This document shows, piece after piece, positions 27,019 to 35,244 of a stretch of 64,000 nucleotides of DNA (the stretch's first letter is position 1; each line of letters opens with the position of its first letter). The translations under genes were made by a program, and so were the position numbers. The notes beneath the pieces are model-generated. The model worked only from the letters and a program-made list of their open reading frames with translations. It was not told the DNA's origin and did no database searches. The DNA comes from Massilia agilis. Lineage in GTDB: Bacteria; Pseudomonadota; Gammaproteobacteria; Burkholderiales; Burkholderiaceae_D. The stretch is taken from positions 614,439-678,438 of the forward strand of contig NZ_JANUHB010000003.1 of assembly GCF_024756255.1 (NCBI RefSeq). The letters run 5' to 3'.

Positions 27019-27729
27019 ATGCATCCTACCGACACTGCGCTGGTCCTGTTCAGCGGCGGACAAGACTCCACCACCTGCCTGGCCTGGGCCCTGCAGCGCT
27101 TTGCGCGCGTGGAGACCATCGGCTTCGATTACGGCCAGCGCCATGCCATCGAGCTGTCGGTGCGCCCCACCGTGCTGGCGCAGGTGCGCGCGCTGTCGCC
27201 AAGCTGGAACGAGCGGCTGGGCGAAGACCACATGATCGACCTGTCGCTGATCTCGAAGATCTCCGACACGGCGCTCACCAGCAATGTCGAAATCGCGATG
27301 CAGGAAAACGGCCTGCCCAACACCTTCGTCCCGGGCCGCAACCTGCTGTTCATGACCGTGGCCGCGACCGTGGCCTACCGCCGGGGCCTCTCGGTGCTGG
27401 TGGGCGGCATGTGCGAGACCGATTTTTCCGGCTACCCCGACTGCCGCGACGACACGATGAAGGCGCTGCAGGTCGCGCTCAATTTGGGCATGGCCACGCG
27501 CCAGCGCATCGAAACGCCGCTCATGTGGATCGACAAGAAGCAGACCTGGGAACTGGCCTATGAGGCCGGCGGCCAGCCGCTGGTGGACCTGATCCGCTTC
27601 GAGACCCACACCTGCTACCTGGGCGAGCGCGGCGAGCGGCACGAGTGGGGCTACGGCTGCGGCAAGTGCCCGGCCTGCGAGCTGCGCGCGCGCGGCTACG
27701 CCCAGTTCGCCGCCAGCCGCGGCGCCTGA
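27019..27729 (+). CDS. queC: 7-cyano-7-deazaguanine synthase QueC
   Basis: The protein has 236 residues. It has the PP-loop ATPase motif SGGQDSTT (13-20), [21 protein letters not shown] and [13 protein letters not shown]. The C-terminal zinc cluster is CYLGER then CGKCPAC. QueC converts 7-carboxy-7-deazaguanine to preQ0 using ATP and ammonia, a step in queuosine biosynthesis. The ATG at 27019 gives the standard family N-terminus; an in-frame extension to 26872 would overlap the divergent tamA start. No preQ1 riboswitch is evident in the 86-base leader. The next same-strand gene starts 15 bases after the stop. Confidence 0.95.
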   Translation: MHPTDTALVLFSGGQDSTTCLAWALQRFARVETIGFDYGQRHAIELSVRPTVLAQVRALSPSWNERLGEDHMIDLSLISKISDTALTSNVEIAMQENGLPNTFVPGRNLLFMTVAATVAYRRGLSVLVGGMCETDFSGYPDCRDDTMKALQVALNLGMATRQRIETPLMWIDKKQTWELAYEAGGQPLVDLIRFETHTCYLGERGERHEWGYGCGKCPACELRARGYAQFAASRGA

Positions 27730-27744
27730 TCCGGGCACCCAGCG

Positions 27745-28488
27745 ATGCGCCTGGCCCTGCTGACCGACCTGCACGCAAACCGCGAGGCGCTGGCCGCGTG
27801 CCTGGCGCATGCGGCGCAGCAGAAGGCCGACCAGTATGCGTTCATGGGCGACTTCGTCGGCTATGGCGCCGACCCGGCATGGGTGGTGCAGACCGTGATG
27901 GATTACGTGGCGCGCGGCGCAATCGCGGTGCAGGGCAACCATGACTATTCGGTGACGCGGCCGGCCAGGCCCCAGATGCACGCCGAGGCGCGCGAAGTGA
28001 TCGAATGGACGCGCGGCCAGCTCGCGCCGGCGCAGCTCGACTTCCTGGCCACGCTGCCGCTCACGCGCCAGCTCGGCAACATGCTGTTCGTGCATGCCAG
28101 TGCCTACGATCCGATCAAGTGGGAATACGTGACCGGCGTCGAGCAGGCCGAGCGTTCGCTGCGCGCGACCGCGAGCAAGCTGGTGTTCTCGGGCCATGTG
28201 CACGCGCCGGCGCTGTTCCGGCGTGCCGATGACGGGCGGGTCGGCAAGCACCAGCCGTCGCCCAACTCGCGCCTGGTGCTGCAGCCGCAGCACCAGTACC
28301 TGGCCATTCCCGGCGCGGTGGGCCAGCCGCGCGACGCCAACAACGCGGCCTGCTATGCGCTGTACGACGATGCGACGCGGGAGCTGTGCTACTTCAGGGT
28401 GCCCTACGACCACGGCGCCGCGGCGCGGCGGGTGATCGGGGCCGGGTTGCCGATCGTGTTCGCGATGCGGCTGGTGGAAGGGATCTGA
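27745..28488 (+). CDS. Calcineurin-like metallophosphoesterase
   Basis: The protein has 247 residues. The metal-binding blocks are in order: TDLHAN (Asp8, His10), MGDFVGYG, GNHDY near residue 75, HAS near 117, and SGHVH near 152. This is the YfcE/MJ0936-like phosphodiesterase family. The substrate is unknown; a cyclic nucleotide or phosphodiester is possible. It follows queC by 15 bases and may be cotranscribed. A repeat element begins 17 bases after its stop. Confidence 0.88.
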   Translation: MRLALLTDLHANREALAACLAHAAQQKADQYAFMGDFVGYGADPAWVVQTVMDYVARGAIAVQGNHDYSVTRPARPQMHAEAREVIEWTRGQLAPAQLDFLATLPLTRQLGNMLFVHASAYDPIKWEYVTGVEQAERSLRATASKLVFSGHVHAPALFRRADDGRVGKHQPSPNSRLVLQPQHQYLAIPGAVGQPRDANNAACYALYDDATRELCYFRVPYDHGAAARRVIGAGLPIVFAMRLVEGI

Positions 28489-28505
28489 GGGGCTGTGTGG
28501 ATTAT

Positions 28506-28590
28506 GTAGGGTGGGCAGGTTCTCCTGCCCACGCGTTCAAGTAACGCTCGCGCCGCCTGGACGCGTGGGCAGGAGACCTGCCCACCCTAC
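28506..28590. repeat. GTAGGGTGGGCA-type repeat, two-arm copy
   Basis: Arm one starts GTAGGGTGGGCAGG and ends ACGCGTTCAA; arm two is the inverted ACGCGTGGGCAGG ... CCCACCCTAC. Each arm is a hairpin, and the two arms pair with each other. It lies between convergent genes. Confidence 0.88.
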
Positions 28591-28603
28591 AAGTGAAGAC
28601 GTA

Positions 28604-28981
28604 TCAGACTGCCTGCTCGCGCAGCATGCGCTGCTTCTTCGAGCGCTTGGTGAAGAACCAGATGATCGCAAGCGGCAGCAAGAGGGGCAGCAGCAGCGGC
28701 GAGATCATGGCGGCCAGCGCCAGCGCGCCCACGCCCAGCACGCCAAGCAGGATCACGCCCACGCCGGCGAACACGACCGCCAGCACGGCGCCCACCACCA
28801 GCATCACGAATCCCGCGATCAGGGTGCCGCCGCCGGCGAACACCAGGCCAAGCAGCGCGCCCAGCGGACCGTCGATGCGTTCGCCGTCGATGTCGACAGT
28901 CCAGATGTCGGCATGCGCGAACAGGGCCCAGGACGCGGCGGCGACCAGCAGCAGGATGATCCAGGGAGCGTACTTTTTCAT
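28604..28981 (-). CDS. Small hydrophobic membrane protein of unknown function
   Basis: The protein has 125 residues. A first helix (about 6-22) precedes a short polar periplasmic segment (DIWTVDIDGERIDGP), then a Gly/Val/Leu-rich region with two or three further helices (about 42-112), and a basic tail (FFTKRSKKQRM). A GAGGT Shine-Dalgarno sequence precedes the ATG. I do not recognise a family. Topology is inferred from hydrophobicity and the positive-inside rule, which puts the C-terminus in the cytosol. Confidence 0.72.
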   Translation of the reverse strand: MKKYAPWIILLLVAAASWALFAHADIWTVDIDGERIDGPLGALLGLVFAGGGTLIAGFVMLVVGAVLAVVFAGVGVILLGVLGVGALALAAMISPLLLPLLLPLAIIWFFTKRSKKQRMLREQAV

Positions 28982-29130
28982 GGCTTACCTCGTTGTGTGG
29001 TTGTTCGGTATGGTTGTACTGTAGGCGCGCGCGCCGCGTGCGGCCATCGGAATGCGACAGGCTGCAGCTTTTGCGGACCAGGCGTGCGCAAGCGCCGACG
29101 AACGTGTTGGCGCGCCGCCCGGCCCTGGCC

Positions 29131-29158
29131 TTGAAATGCGGCTGTCCTTGCCTATACT
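29131..29158 (+). promoter_or_regulatory. Sigma-70 promoter for the small proline-rich gene
   Basis: TTGAAA at 29131-29136 and TATACT at 29153-29158 are separated by 16 bases, close to consensus, and lie 30 bases before the start of the small downstream gene. Confidence 0.7.
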
Positions 29159-29188
29159 GACAGTCCGCGCTGCCGTCCGGGGGATGCC

Positions 29189-29428
29189 ATGCACAATAAC
29201 GAGCACAAGATGAACGCGCGCCGGGCCCATGCTGCTCCGGTGTTGTTCAACAGCGGGCCGAAAGGGCCGCCGTCGGCCCCGCCGACGATCCCGCCGATCA
29301 TCATCAACCCCTTCCCGCGCGAGGCGCCCAGCCCGGCCATCGACCCGCGCCCGCGCCCGCTGCGCCCGCCGGTGGCGCCGCCGCGCACGCCGGGCCTGCG
29401 CGCCCGCAGGCCGCCGCGCGCCTCCTGA
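29189..29428 (+). CDS. Small proline-rich basic protein (79 residues)
   Basis: The start ATG follows a GGGGGA Shine-Dalgarno sequence and a good sigma-70 promoter. The protein is dominated by Pro and Arg (GPPSAPPTIPPIIINPFPRE, PRPRPLRPPVAPPRTP) with an Asn/His/Lys-rich N-terminus (MHNNEHKMNARRAH), and no signal or membrane segment. It is likely disordered. I recognise no family. Being in GC-rich DNA a chance frame is possible, but the promoter and ribosome site argue for a real gene. Confidence 0.55.
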   Translation: MHNNEHKMNARRAHAAPVLFNSGPKGPPSAPPTIPPIIINPFPREAPSPAIDPRPRPLRPPVAPPRTPGLRARRPPRAS

Positions 29429-29459
29429 AATCGCCCGCTGCCGGGGGCAAGCTGGTACT

Positions 29460-29492
29460 ATTTCCCTAGTGCATTATCTATGCAAGGGAAAT
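29460..29492 (+). promoter_or_regulatory. Hairpin masking the ribosome-binding site of the GAF kinase gene
   Basis: ATTTCCCT (29460-29467) pairs perfectly with AGGGAAAT (29485-29492), and the enclosed TGCAT (29470-29474) pairs with ATGCA (29480-29484) around a 5-base loop. The 3' arm contains the only purine-rich Shine-Dalgarno candidate (AAGGGAAA), just before the ATG at 29494. The fold would hide the ribosome site, or the palindrome could be an operator. Confidence 0.55.
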
Positions 29493-29493
29493 C

Positions 29494-31434
29494 ATGGAAA
29501 GCCGCCTCCGCCGCCTTGAAGCGGTCCAGTCGATGCTGCTCGAAATCGGGCAGATGACCACCAGCTGCAACGACATCACCGAATTCATCCGCCTGGTGCA
29601 CCGCGAACTTGGCCGCATCATGTTTGCCGCCAACTTCTATGTGGCGCTGTCGGACCGCGAAGATGGCACAGTGCGCTTCGTGTACTTCGTGGACGAGCAG
29701 GACGCCTCGCCCGACCCCGGCGAGCGCGTGCGCCTGGCCTCGCCCGAGCAGTCGCCGACCGCCTGGGTCATCCTGAACAAGCGCACGCTGGTGATCACGC
29801 GCGACGACTTCGACGAGCGTGGCCAGTGGGGCGCCGGCAGTGCGGCCGAGCACTGGATCGGCTGCCCGCTGCTGGACCAGCAGCACCAGGCGCTGGGCGC
29901 GATCGTCATCCAGAGCTACACGCCGGCGCACCGCTACAGCGACGAAGACCAGGCGCTGTTCGCGCTGATCGCCAACCACGTGTCGATCGCGCTGCAGGGC
30001 CTGCAGAGCATGGACCGGCTCGAGCGCGCGGTGCAGGAGCGCACCGCGGCGCTGGCGATCGAGGTGGCCGAGCGGCGCCGCGCCGAGCAGCTGCAGCACG
30101 CGCTGTTCCAGATCGCGAACCTGTCGGCGCGCGCGGTCGAACCCGAGGACCTGCCGGGCAGCCTGCACCGCATCATCAGCGAACTGATCACCGCCGATAA
30201 CTTCCTGATCGCGCTGTACCATCCCGACACCCAGGAAATGAGCGTGCCGTACTTCGTGGACCAGAAGGATGCCGTGGCGCCGGTCAAGCGTTTTCGCTAC
30301 GGCGTGGGAATGAGCTCGTACGTGCTGGCGTCCAAGCACGCGCAGCTGCACGACGCGGGCAGCTTTGCGCGGCTGCAGGCGAGCGGCCAGGTCACCGAAC
30401 CGCTGGGCAGCCAGGACATCGCCAGCTGGATGGGCGCGCCAATGCTGTTCAACGACGAGCCCTACGGCGTGATCATCGTGCAGAGCTATGACCCGGCAAT
30501 CGTGTACAGCAAGGCCGAACTCGACCTGCTGGCGTTCATGGCCAGCCACGCCGCGGTGGCGATCGCGCGCATGGAGGCGGACCACCGGATCCGGCGCGCC
30601 AACGACAGGCTGGAACACCAGAACGCGGCGCTGAACCATGCGCTGAACCAGCTGCAGCAGGCGCAGTCCGAGCTGGTGCGGCAGGAGAAGCTGGCCTCGC
30701 TCGGGCGCCTGGTGGCCGGCGTGGCGCACGAGATCAACACCCCGCTGGGCATCTGCGTGACCGCGACCAGCCACCTGGTGCAGGAGCTCAAGCTCACGCG
30801 CGAGGAGCTGGAAGCGGGCGAGATGACCGAGGAAAGCCTGCGGGCATTCTTCGACGTGGTGGACCAGTCGCTGCGCATCATGACCACCAACACCCAGCGC
30901 GCGGCGGCGCTGGTGCGCAGCTTCAAGCAGGTGGCGGTGGACCAGTCGTCGGACGACCTGCGCAGCTTCAACCTGGGGGCCTACCTGCACGAAGTGCTGC
31001 TGTCGCTGCAGCCGAAGCTGAAGGGGCGCCCGGTCAAGGTGGACGTGCAATGCCCGCCCGACCTGGTGCTCGACAGCTTTCCGGGTGCGGTGTCGCAGAT
31101 CGTGACCAACATGCTGGTGAACTCGCTGGTGCATGGCTACGAGCGCGACCAGGCCGGCACGATCAGCATCCGCGCACGGCGCGACGGCGAGACCGTCACG
31201 CTCGACTATGCCGATGACGGCGCGGGCATGGACCAGGATACGCTGGCCAAGCTGTTCGATCCGTTCTTCACGACCAAGCGCGGCAGCGGCGGCAGCGGGC
31301 TCGGGGCCCACATCCTGTACAACCTGGCCACCGGGCCGCTGGGCGGCACCGTGCGCGCCGAGAGCGAACCGGGCAAGGGACTACGCTACCAGCTCAAGTT
31401 CCCGCGCAGCCGGCGCGAGCAGAAGGCGGCCTGA
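29494..31434 (+). CDS. Double-GAF soluble sensor histidine kinase
   Basis: The protein has 646 residues and no membrane segment. Two GAF domains (about 20-170 and 205-365) share WIGCPLL/WMGAPMLF and IVIQSY segments. A coiled linker leads to the HisKA domain with VAGVAHEINTPLG (His412), an N-box (NMLVNSLVHGY) near residue 540, G1 DDGAGM, an F-box FDPFFTTKR and a G2 GSGLGAHI. GAF domains commonly bind small ligands or light/redox cofactors; which one applies here cannot be read. No receiver gene is adjacent on the same strand. The nearest candidate partner is the receiver/HD-GYP gene 0.5 kb downstream on the other strand. Translation may be controlled by the hairpin over its ribosome site. Confidence 0.9.
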   Translation: MESRLRRLEAVQSMLLEIGQMTTSCNDITEFIRLVHRELGRIMFAANFYVALSDREDGTVRFVYFVDEQDASPDPGERVRLASPEQSPTAWVILNKRTLVITRDDFDERGQWGAGSAAEHWIGCPLLDQQHQALGAIVIQSYTPAHRYSDEDQALFALIANHVSIALQGLQSMDRLERAVQERTAALAIEVAERRRAEQLQHALFQIANLSARAVEPEDLPGSLHRIISELITADNFLIALYHPDTQEMSVPYFVDQKDAVAPVKRFRYGVGMSSYVLASKHAQLHDAGSFARLQASGQVTEPLGSQDIASWMGAPMLFNDEPYGVIIVQSYDPAIVYSKAELDLLAFMASHAAVAIARMEADHRIRRANDRLEHQNAALNHALNQLQQAQSELVRQEKLASLGRLVAGVAHEINTPLGICVTATSHLVQELKLTREELEAGEMTEESLRAFFDVVDQSLRIMTTNTQRAAALVRSFKQVAVDQSSDDLRSFNLGAYLHEVLLSLQPKLKGRPVKVDVQCPPDLVLDSFPGAVSQIVTNMLVNSLVHGYERDQAGTISIRARRDGETVTLDYADDGAGMDQDTLAKLFDPFFTTKRGSGGSGLGAHILYNLATGPLGGTVRAESEPGKGLRYQLKFPRSRREQKAA

Positions 31435-31586
31435 GTGGCGCATCCGCCGCCGCCGCCCGCGAATTGCCGTACGGAATTTGTCTTAATTTCTGCAGTGTGA
31501 AGATATAACTTTGTTGTGACAATTCAATAGCTTATCGTATTTCCTGCGCATATATGATCTCCGGCTCATACAGATACGGAGTGACG

Positions 31587-31916
31587 ATGTTCAGGAAACT
31601 TGGTATGGCTGCGGGCTGCGCCGTCTTTTGCGCCGGATGTTCCACCGCGCTGCCGGCGGGCGACCATGGACCGGTCCAGATGGACGGCATGCGCGTGAAC
31701 GCCGACTTGGTCGACCTGACCCAGCTGAAAGTGTACGTGAACGGCGAGAAGGTGATCGATGATGGCCTTTCCTTGCCCAAGGGCGAAGGCAGCTTTCGCG
31801 GCAGCTACGCCGGCAAGCCGGTGCTGGCCAGCTGCTCGACCCGGCGCGTGCTGGCGAGCGGCGCGACCTCGTGCGTGATCACGGTCGGCAGCACCAGCCG
31901 CAGCATGTTGTTCTGA
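31587..31916 (+). CDS. Small lipoprotein of unknown function
   Basis: The protein has 109 residues from the ATG at 31587, which has a CGGAG Shine-Dalgarno sequence; an in-frame start at 31554 gives no proper signal peptide. The signal peptide ends in a lipobox FCAGC with lipidated Cys18. The mature part is short and hydrophilic (MRVNADLVDLTQLKVYVNGE, KGEGSFRGSYAGKPV) and has two Cys in ASCSTRRVLASGATSC that could form a disulfide. The upstream DNA from 31470 to 31560 is AT-rich and likely holds the promoter. I recognise no domain. Confidence 0.75.
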   Translation: MFRKLGMAAGCAVFCAGCSTALPAGDHGPVQMDGMRVNADLVDLTQLKVYVNGEKVIDDGLSLPKGEGSFRGSYAGKPVLASCSTRRVLASGATSCVITVGSTSRSMLF

Positions 31917-31929
31917 GCGGCGCTGCCGC

Positions 31930-33432
31930 TCAGTCCGGCCAGTTGCGGTTGATCTGGACCGCCTGGTCGATATTCTTGATCAACAGGTCGACGAAGCGCG
32001 GGTCGAGGTGGTGGCCGGCCGCTTCGCGCAGGTATTCGGTCACTTTCTCCACCGGCCAGGCATCCTTGTAGCAGCGCTTGTGGCTGAGGGCGTCGAACAC
32101 GTCGGCCACCGCCACGATGCGCGCGTAGGGGTGGATCTGCTCGCCCGACAGTCCCTGCGGATAGCCGCTGCCGTCGTACTTCTCGTGGTGCTGGTGGGCG
32201 ATCACCGCGGCCGCCTTCAGGATCGGCCGTTGCGAGCCCTGCAGGATCGACAGGCCCACGGCCGGGTGCTGCTTCATGATTTCCCACTCTTCCGGCGTGA
32301 GCTTGCCGGGCTTGAGCAGCACCGAGTCGGGCGTGGCGATCTTGCCGATGTCGTGCATCGGCGCGGCGTGCATCAGCACCGCCGTTTCATCTTCCGGCAG
32401 GCCGGCTTCGCGCGCCAGCAGCTGGCACACCTGGGCCATGCGGCGCACGTGGTTGCCGGCCTCGTTCGAGCGCGATTCGACCACGTCGCCCAGGCGCAGG
32501 ATCAGCTCGGCCTGGGTGTCGGTGATTTCCTGGTTGAGCAGGATGTTGTCGAAGGCGATCGCGACCCCGGAGCAGAACACCTCCAGCAGCTGGGCGTCGA
32601 TCTCGGAAATTTCCTCGACCCCGCGCAGCACCAGCAGCGAGGCCTTGCCGCTGCTGTTGGGGAAGTAGCCGACATAGGTGTCGCCGTGCAGCTTGGAGAT
32701 GCGGTTGGCGCGCGCCTCGTCGAGCTGGGCCACCAGCTCGGGGCCGATGATCTCGCCGCCAAGGTCGCCGATCTGGGCCAGGATCTCGTAGCGGCTTTCG
32801 CCCGTGATCAGGCTGGCGCCGGCCACGCGCAGCAGCATGCTCTGCTCCAGGCGCAACAGCGCCACCACCTGCTGCAGCAGGCCGCTGGCAAAGTCTTTCA
32901 GGTTGCGCTGCTTGAAGATGTGGGCCGAGGCCGCGATCACGCGTTCCAGGCCCTCGCGGTAGTTGGCCTGCGTGCGGCGCGCCTCCTCGACCTTCATGAT
33001 GTCGCGGTAGGCGCGCAGCGCGGCGAAGGTGGTGGTGAACAGCTTGGTCCGGTCGAGCTCGGTCTTTTCCTTGTAATCGTTGATGTCGTAGTCAACGATC
33101 ACGCGCTCTTCCGGCGCCTGGCCGGGCTGGCCGGTGCGCAGCACGATGCGGGTGAACTGGTTGCCCAGGTCCTGGCGCATCCAGCGCGCGATTTCCAGGC
33201 CGCTGTCCTCGCGCTCCATCACCACGTCGAGGAACACGAGGGCGATGTCCTTTTCGCGCGCCAGCACTTCCTTCGCTTCCGGCCCGCTGTAGGCGTGCAG
33301 GAAGGTCAGGGGGCGGCCGTCGAGGCGAAAGCGCGACAGCGTCAGCTTGGTGATGTCATGGACGTCGGGCTCGTCATCGACCAGCAGGACCTTCCAGGGT
33401 GCAACTTTGGGCGCGGCGGACAAAAAAGCCAT
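31930..33432 (-). CDS. Response regulator: receiver, DUF3369 and HD-GYP domains
   Basis: The protein has 500 residues from the ATG at 33432; an upstream extension to 33558 is not typical. The receiver (about 13-140) has Asp19/Asp20 and phosphoacceptor Asp69 in VFLDVVM. DUF3369, a GAF-like domain, follows (about 155-320). The C-terminal HD-GYP phosphodiesterase has HDIGK, HHEKYDGSGYPQGLSG and VADVFDALSH, all canonical. HD-GYP enzymes hydrolyse cyclic di-GMP, so the protein probably lowers c-di-GMP on phosphorylation, affecting motility and surface attachment. The kinase is not encoded beside it; the double-GAF kinase 0.5 kb away is a candidate. Confidence 0.92.
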   Translation of the reverse strand: MAFLSAAPKVAPWKVLLVDDEPDVHDITKLTLSRFRLDGRPLTFLHAYSGPEAKEVLAREKDIALVFLDVVMEREDSGLEIARWMRQDLGNQFTRIVLRTGQPGQAPEERVIVDYDINDYKEKTELDRTKLFTTTFAALRAYRDIMKVEEARRTQANYREGLERVIAASAHIFKQRNLKDFASGLLQQVVALLRLEQSMLLRVAGASLITGESRYEILAQIGDLGGEIIGPELVAQLDEARANRISKLHGDTYVGYFPNSSGKASLLVLRGVEEISEIDAQLLEVFCSGVAIAFDNILLNQEITDTQAELILRLGDVVESRSNEAGNHVRRMAQVCQLLAREAGLPEDETAVLMHAAPMHDIGKIATPDSVLLKPGKLTPEEWEIMKQHPAVGLSILQGSQRPILKAAAVIAHQHHEKYDGSGYPQGLSGEQIHPYARIVAVADVFDALSHKRCYKDAWPVEKVTEYLREAAGHHLDPRFVDLLIKNIDQAVQINRNWPD

Positions 33433-33630
33433 AGTACTTTCCGATACCGTTTTATTGTGGGCCGCAGGCCGGCGCATGATGCAGCCTGCATGAGTGCCGC
33501 GTAACAATTTGATTGTAGTATGACCAGATATCATTAACAACAGGAAACACTGTTGCATTTTTGCAGAATCGCGTCACGCCACACCGCCACCGCGCTTCGA
33601 TGGTATTTGTTCAATATCTTTTTATAATTT

Positions 33631-34383
33631 TCAGTCTACCCGGGGCGGGTTATAGCGCTTCTGGCAGCGTTCGCAATAGAAGCTGCGCCGCCGGCTGTGG
33701 CCGAGGTTGGCCTTGTGGAAAGGGATGTGGCAGCGCGGGCAGATCGATTTGGTGTGCGCCAGCCAGTGCTGCTTGAGCACGAATTGTTTCTTCCACTCGA
33801 GGAACTCGAAGCTGTAGGTGCGGGCCTGCTCGACCAGCGCGCGCAGCTTGGGCGCGGGCAGGGCGCCCACGGTCGAGAGCGGGTGGACGCGGATGCGGAA
33901 CAGCACCTCGTTCTTGATGATGTTGCCCACCCCGGAAAAGATGTCCTGGTCGAGCAAGGCGTCGCAGGCCAGCATGCCGGGCGCCGCGCGCAGCTTCTTG
34001 CGGGCGCCCGCCGGGTCCCACTGGTCGGACATCACGTCCGCGCTCCAGTCGTACAGCTGGTCGAGCTCGCCCTCCAGCACCTTCACCGAGCAGGCGTAAA
34101 AGTTCAGCTCGCCGCCATCCTCCATTGCCAGGCCCAGGCGCGCGGGCCGGTCACGCCGTTCGTCCACGCGGTAACTGCCGAACAGCAGGAAATGGATGCG
34201 CAGCACCAGCTCGGGCAGCTCGATCAGGAAATGCTTGCCCCAGGTGCGCAGCGACACGATCGGCTGGCCGACCAGGCGTGTCTTGTCGATCGCCCAGGTG
34301 TTGCCCTCGGCATGCACGATGCGCTGGCCGACGAAGCGGCGCGACTGTTCCTTCAAAATCACCAGCGACGGACCTTCCGGCAC
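33631..34383 (-). CDS. Fpg/Nei-family DNA glycosylase/AP lyase (endonuclease VIII-like)
   Basis: The protein has 250 residues. The start is GTG at 34383, supported by a GGGAGGTGA Shine-Dalgarno sequence and by the family N-terminus PEGPS, where Pro is the catalytic nucleophile after Met removal and Glu is the acid. Other blocks are GKHFLI, RIHFLLFGS, the helix-two-turn-helix DQDIFSGVGNIIKNE, and the C-terminal zinc finger CPRC...CERC with an RRRSFYCERCQ end. It removes oxidised bases in base-excision repair. It is closer to Nei than to MutM by the PEGPS start and by the missing long Fpg insert. It is transcribed toward the HD-GYP gene but 198 bases separate them. Confidence 0.9.
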   Translation of the reverse strand: MPEGPSLVILKEQSRRFVGQRIVHAEGNTWAIDKTRLVGQPIVSLRTWGKHFLIELPELVLRIHFLLFGSYRVDERRDRPARLGLAMEDGGELNFYACSVKVLEGELDQLYDWSADVMSDQWDPAGARKKLRAAPGMLACDALLDQDIFSGVGNIIKNEVLFRIRVHPLSTVGALPAPKLRALVEQARTYSFEFLEWKKQFVLKQHWLAHTKSICPRCHIPFHKANLGHSRRRSFYCERCQKRYNPPRVD

Positions 34384-34538
34384 GGCTCACCTCCCTTGGC
34401 CCGATTGTGGCGCGCTCCTGCCGAAAATCATGTTCGGAGACTAACATTTCGATACAAAAGTGGACGGCGGGGCAGCAGACGGCGGTGGCCAAAGCGGCGT
34501 ATATTTGTCATGAGATCAGGAACAGAAAGGACTCCACC

Positions 34539-35024
34539 ATGAAACCGCTGATGCGACAGCTTGCTCTCGCGGGCCTCTGCCTGCTTTCTGCCGGCGGCGC
34601 GCTGGCCGCCGAGGTGACAGTGAACTACATCGAACCGGGCAAGTTCGCCGACATGCCGTTCGAGCCGTGGGAACGGGAGAACGTGCTCAAGGACCTGACC
34701 GAGCACTTCCAGAAGCTGGGCAAGCAACTGCCGGCGGACCAGAACCTGACGATCGAAGTGCTGGATATCGACCTGGCCGGCCGCATCTATCCGAACATGC
34801 GCGGGCAGAATTTGCGCGTGCTCCGGGGCGGCGCCGACTGGCCGCGCATGCGCCTGCGCTACCGGCTCGAAGCGGGCGGGCAGGTGCTGGCCAGCGGCGA
34901 CGCCGAGTTGTCCGACATGATGTACATGCAGCGCGCCAACCGGTTCTCGGACGGCGATACGCTGCGCTTCGAAAAACAGATGCTGGACGACTGGTTCAAC
35001 AAGACCTTCCTGCCCAAGCGCTGA
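34539..35024 (+). CDS. DUF3016 periplasmic protein
   Basis: The protein has 161 residues. A signal peptide is present (hydrophobic 8-22, cut after ALAA). The mature domain matches DUF3016: VTVNYIEPGKFADMPFEPWE, LPADQNLTIEVLDIDLAG, WPRMRLRYRL and SDGDTLRFEKQMLDDWFN. Function is unknown. The upstream in-frame extension to 34125 crosses the divergent glycosylase gene and is rejected. A two-arm repeat begins 29 bases after its stop. Confidence 0.85.
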   Translation: MKPLMRQLALAGLCLLSAGGALAAEVTVNYIEPGKFADMPFEPWERENVLKDLTEHFQKLGKQLPADQNLTIEVLDIDLAGRIYPNMRGQNLRVLRGGADWPRMRLRYRLEAGGQVLASGDAELSDMMYMQRANRFSDGDTLRFEKQMLDDWFNKTFLPKR

Positions 35025-35052
35025 GCGGGGCCAGCCTGGCGGGCGCGGGCGT

Positions 35053-35153
35053 GTAGGGTGGGCGGGTTTCCCGCCCACGCGTTCAAGCCACGCCGGCGCC
35101 GTGGTAACCCTTGCTTTCCCTGGACGCGTGGGCAGACGAGCTGCCCACCCTAC
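35053..35153. repeat. GTAGGGTGGGCG-type repeat, two-arm copy
   Basis: Arm one starts GTAGGGTGGGCGGG and ends ACGCGTTCAA; arm two is ACGCGTGGGCAG ... CTGCCCACCCTAC in inverse orientation. The spacer differs from the other copies while the ends match. It lies between the DUF3016 gene and the convergent operon. Confidence 0.88.
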
Positions 35154-35164
35154 GTGCAATCCAC

Positions 35165-35194
35165 GAAAAAAAGCCCGGCACCAGGTGCCGGGCT
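35165..35194 (-). terminator. Rho-independent terminator of the sigma-factor operon
   Basis: On the minus strand AGCCCGGCACC pairs with GGTGCCGGGCT with no unpaired loop beyond the turn, followed by seven T residues. It lies about 50 bases past the stop of the last gene. Confidence 0.9.
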
Positions 35195-35244
35195 GTCAAA
35201 AGCGGGACAGGCCCGCACGCTCCCTTAGGGTTCACTGGTGTCGC

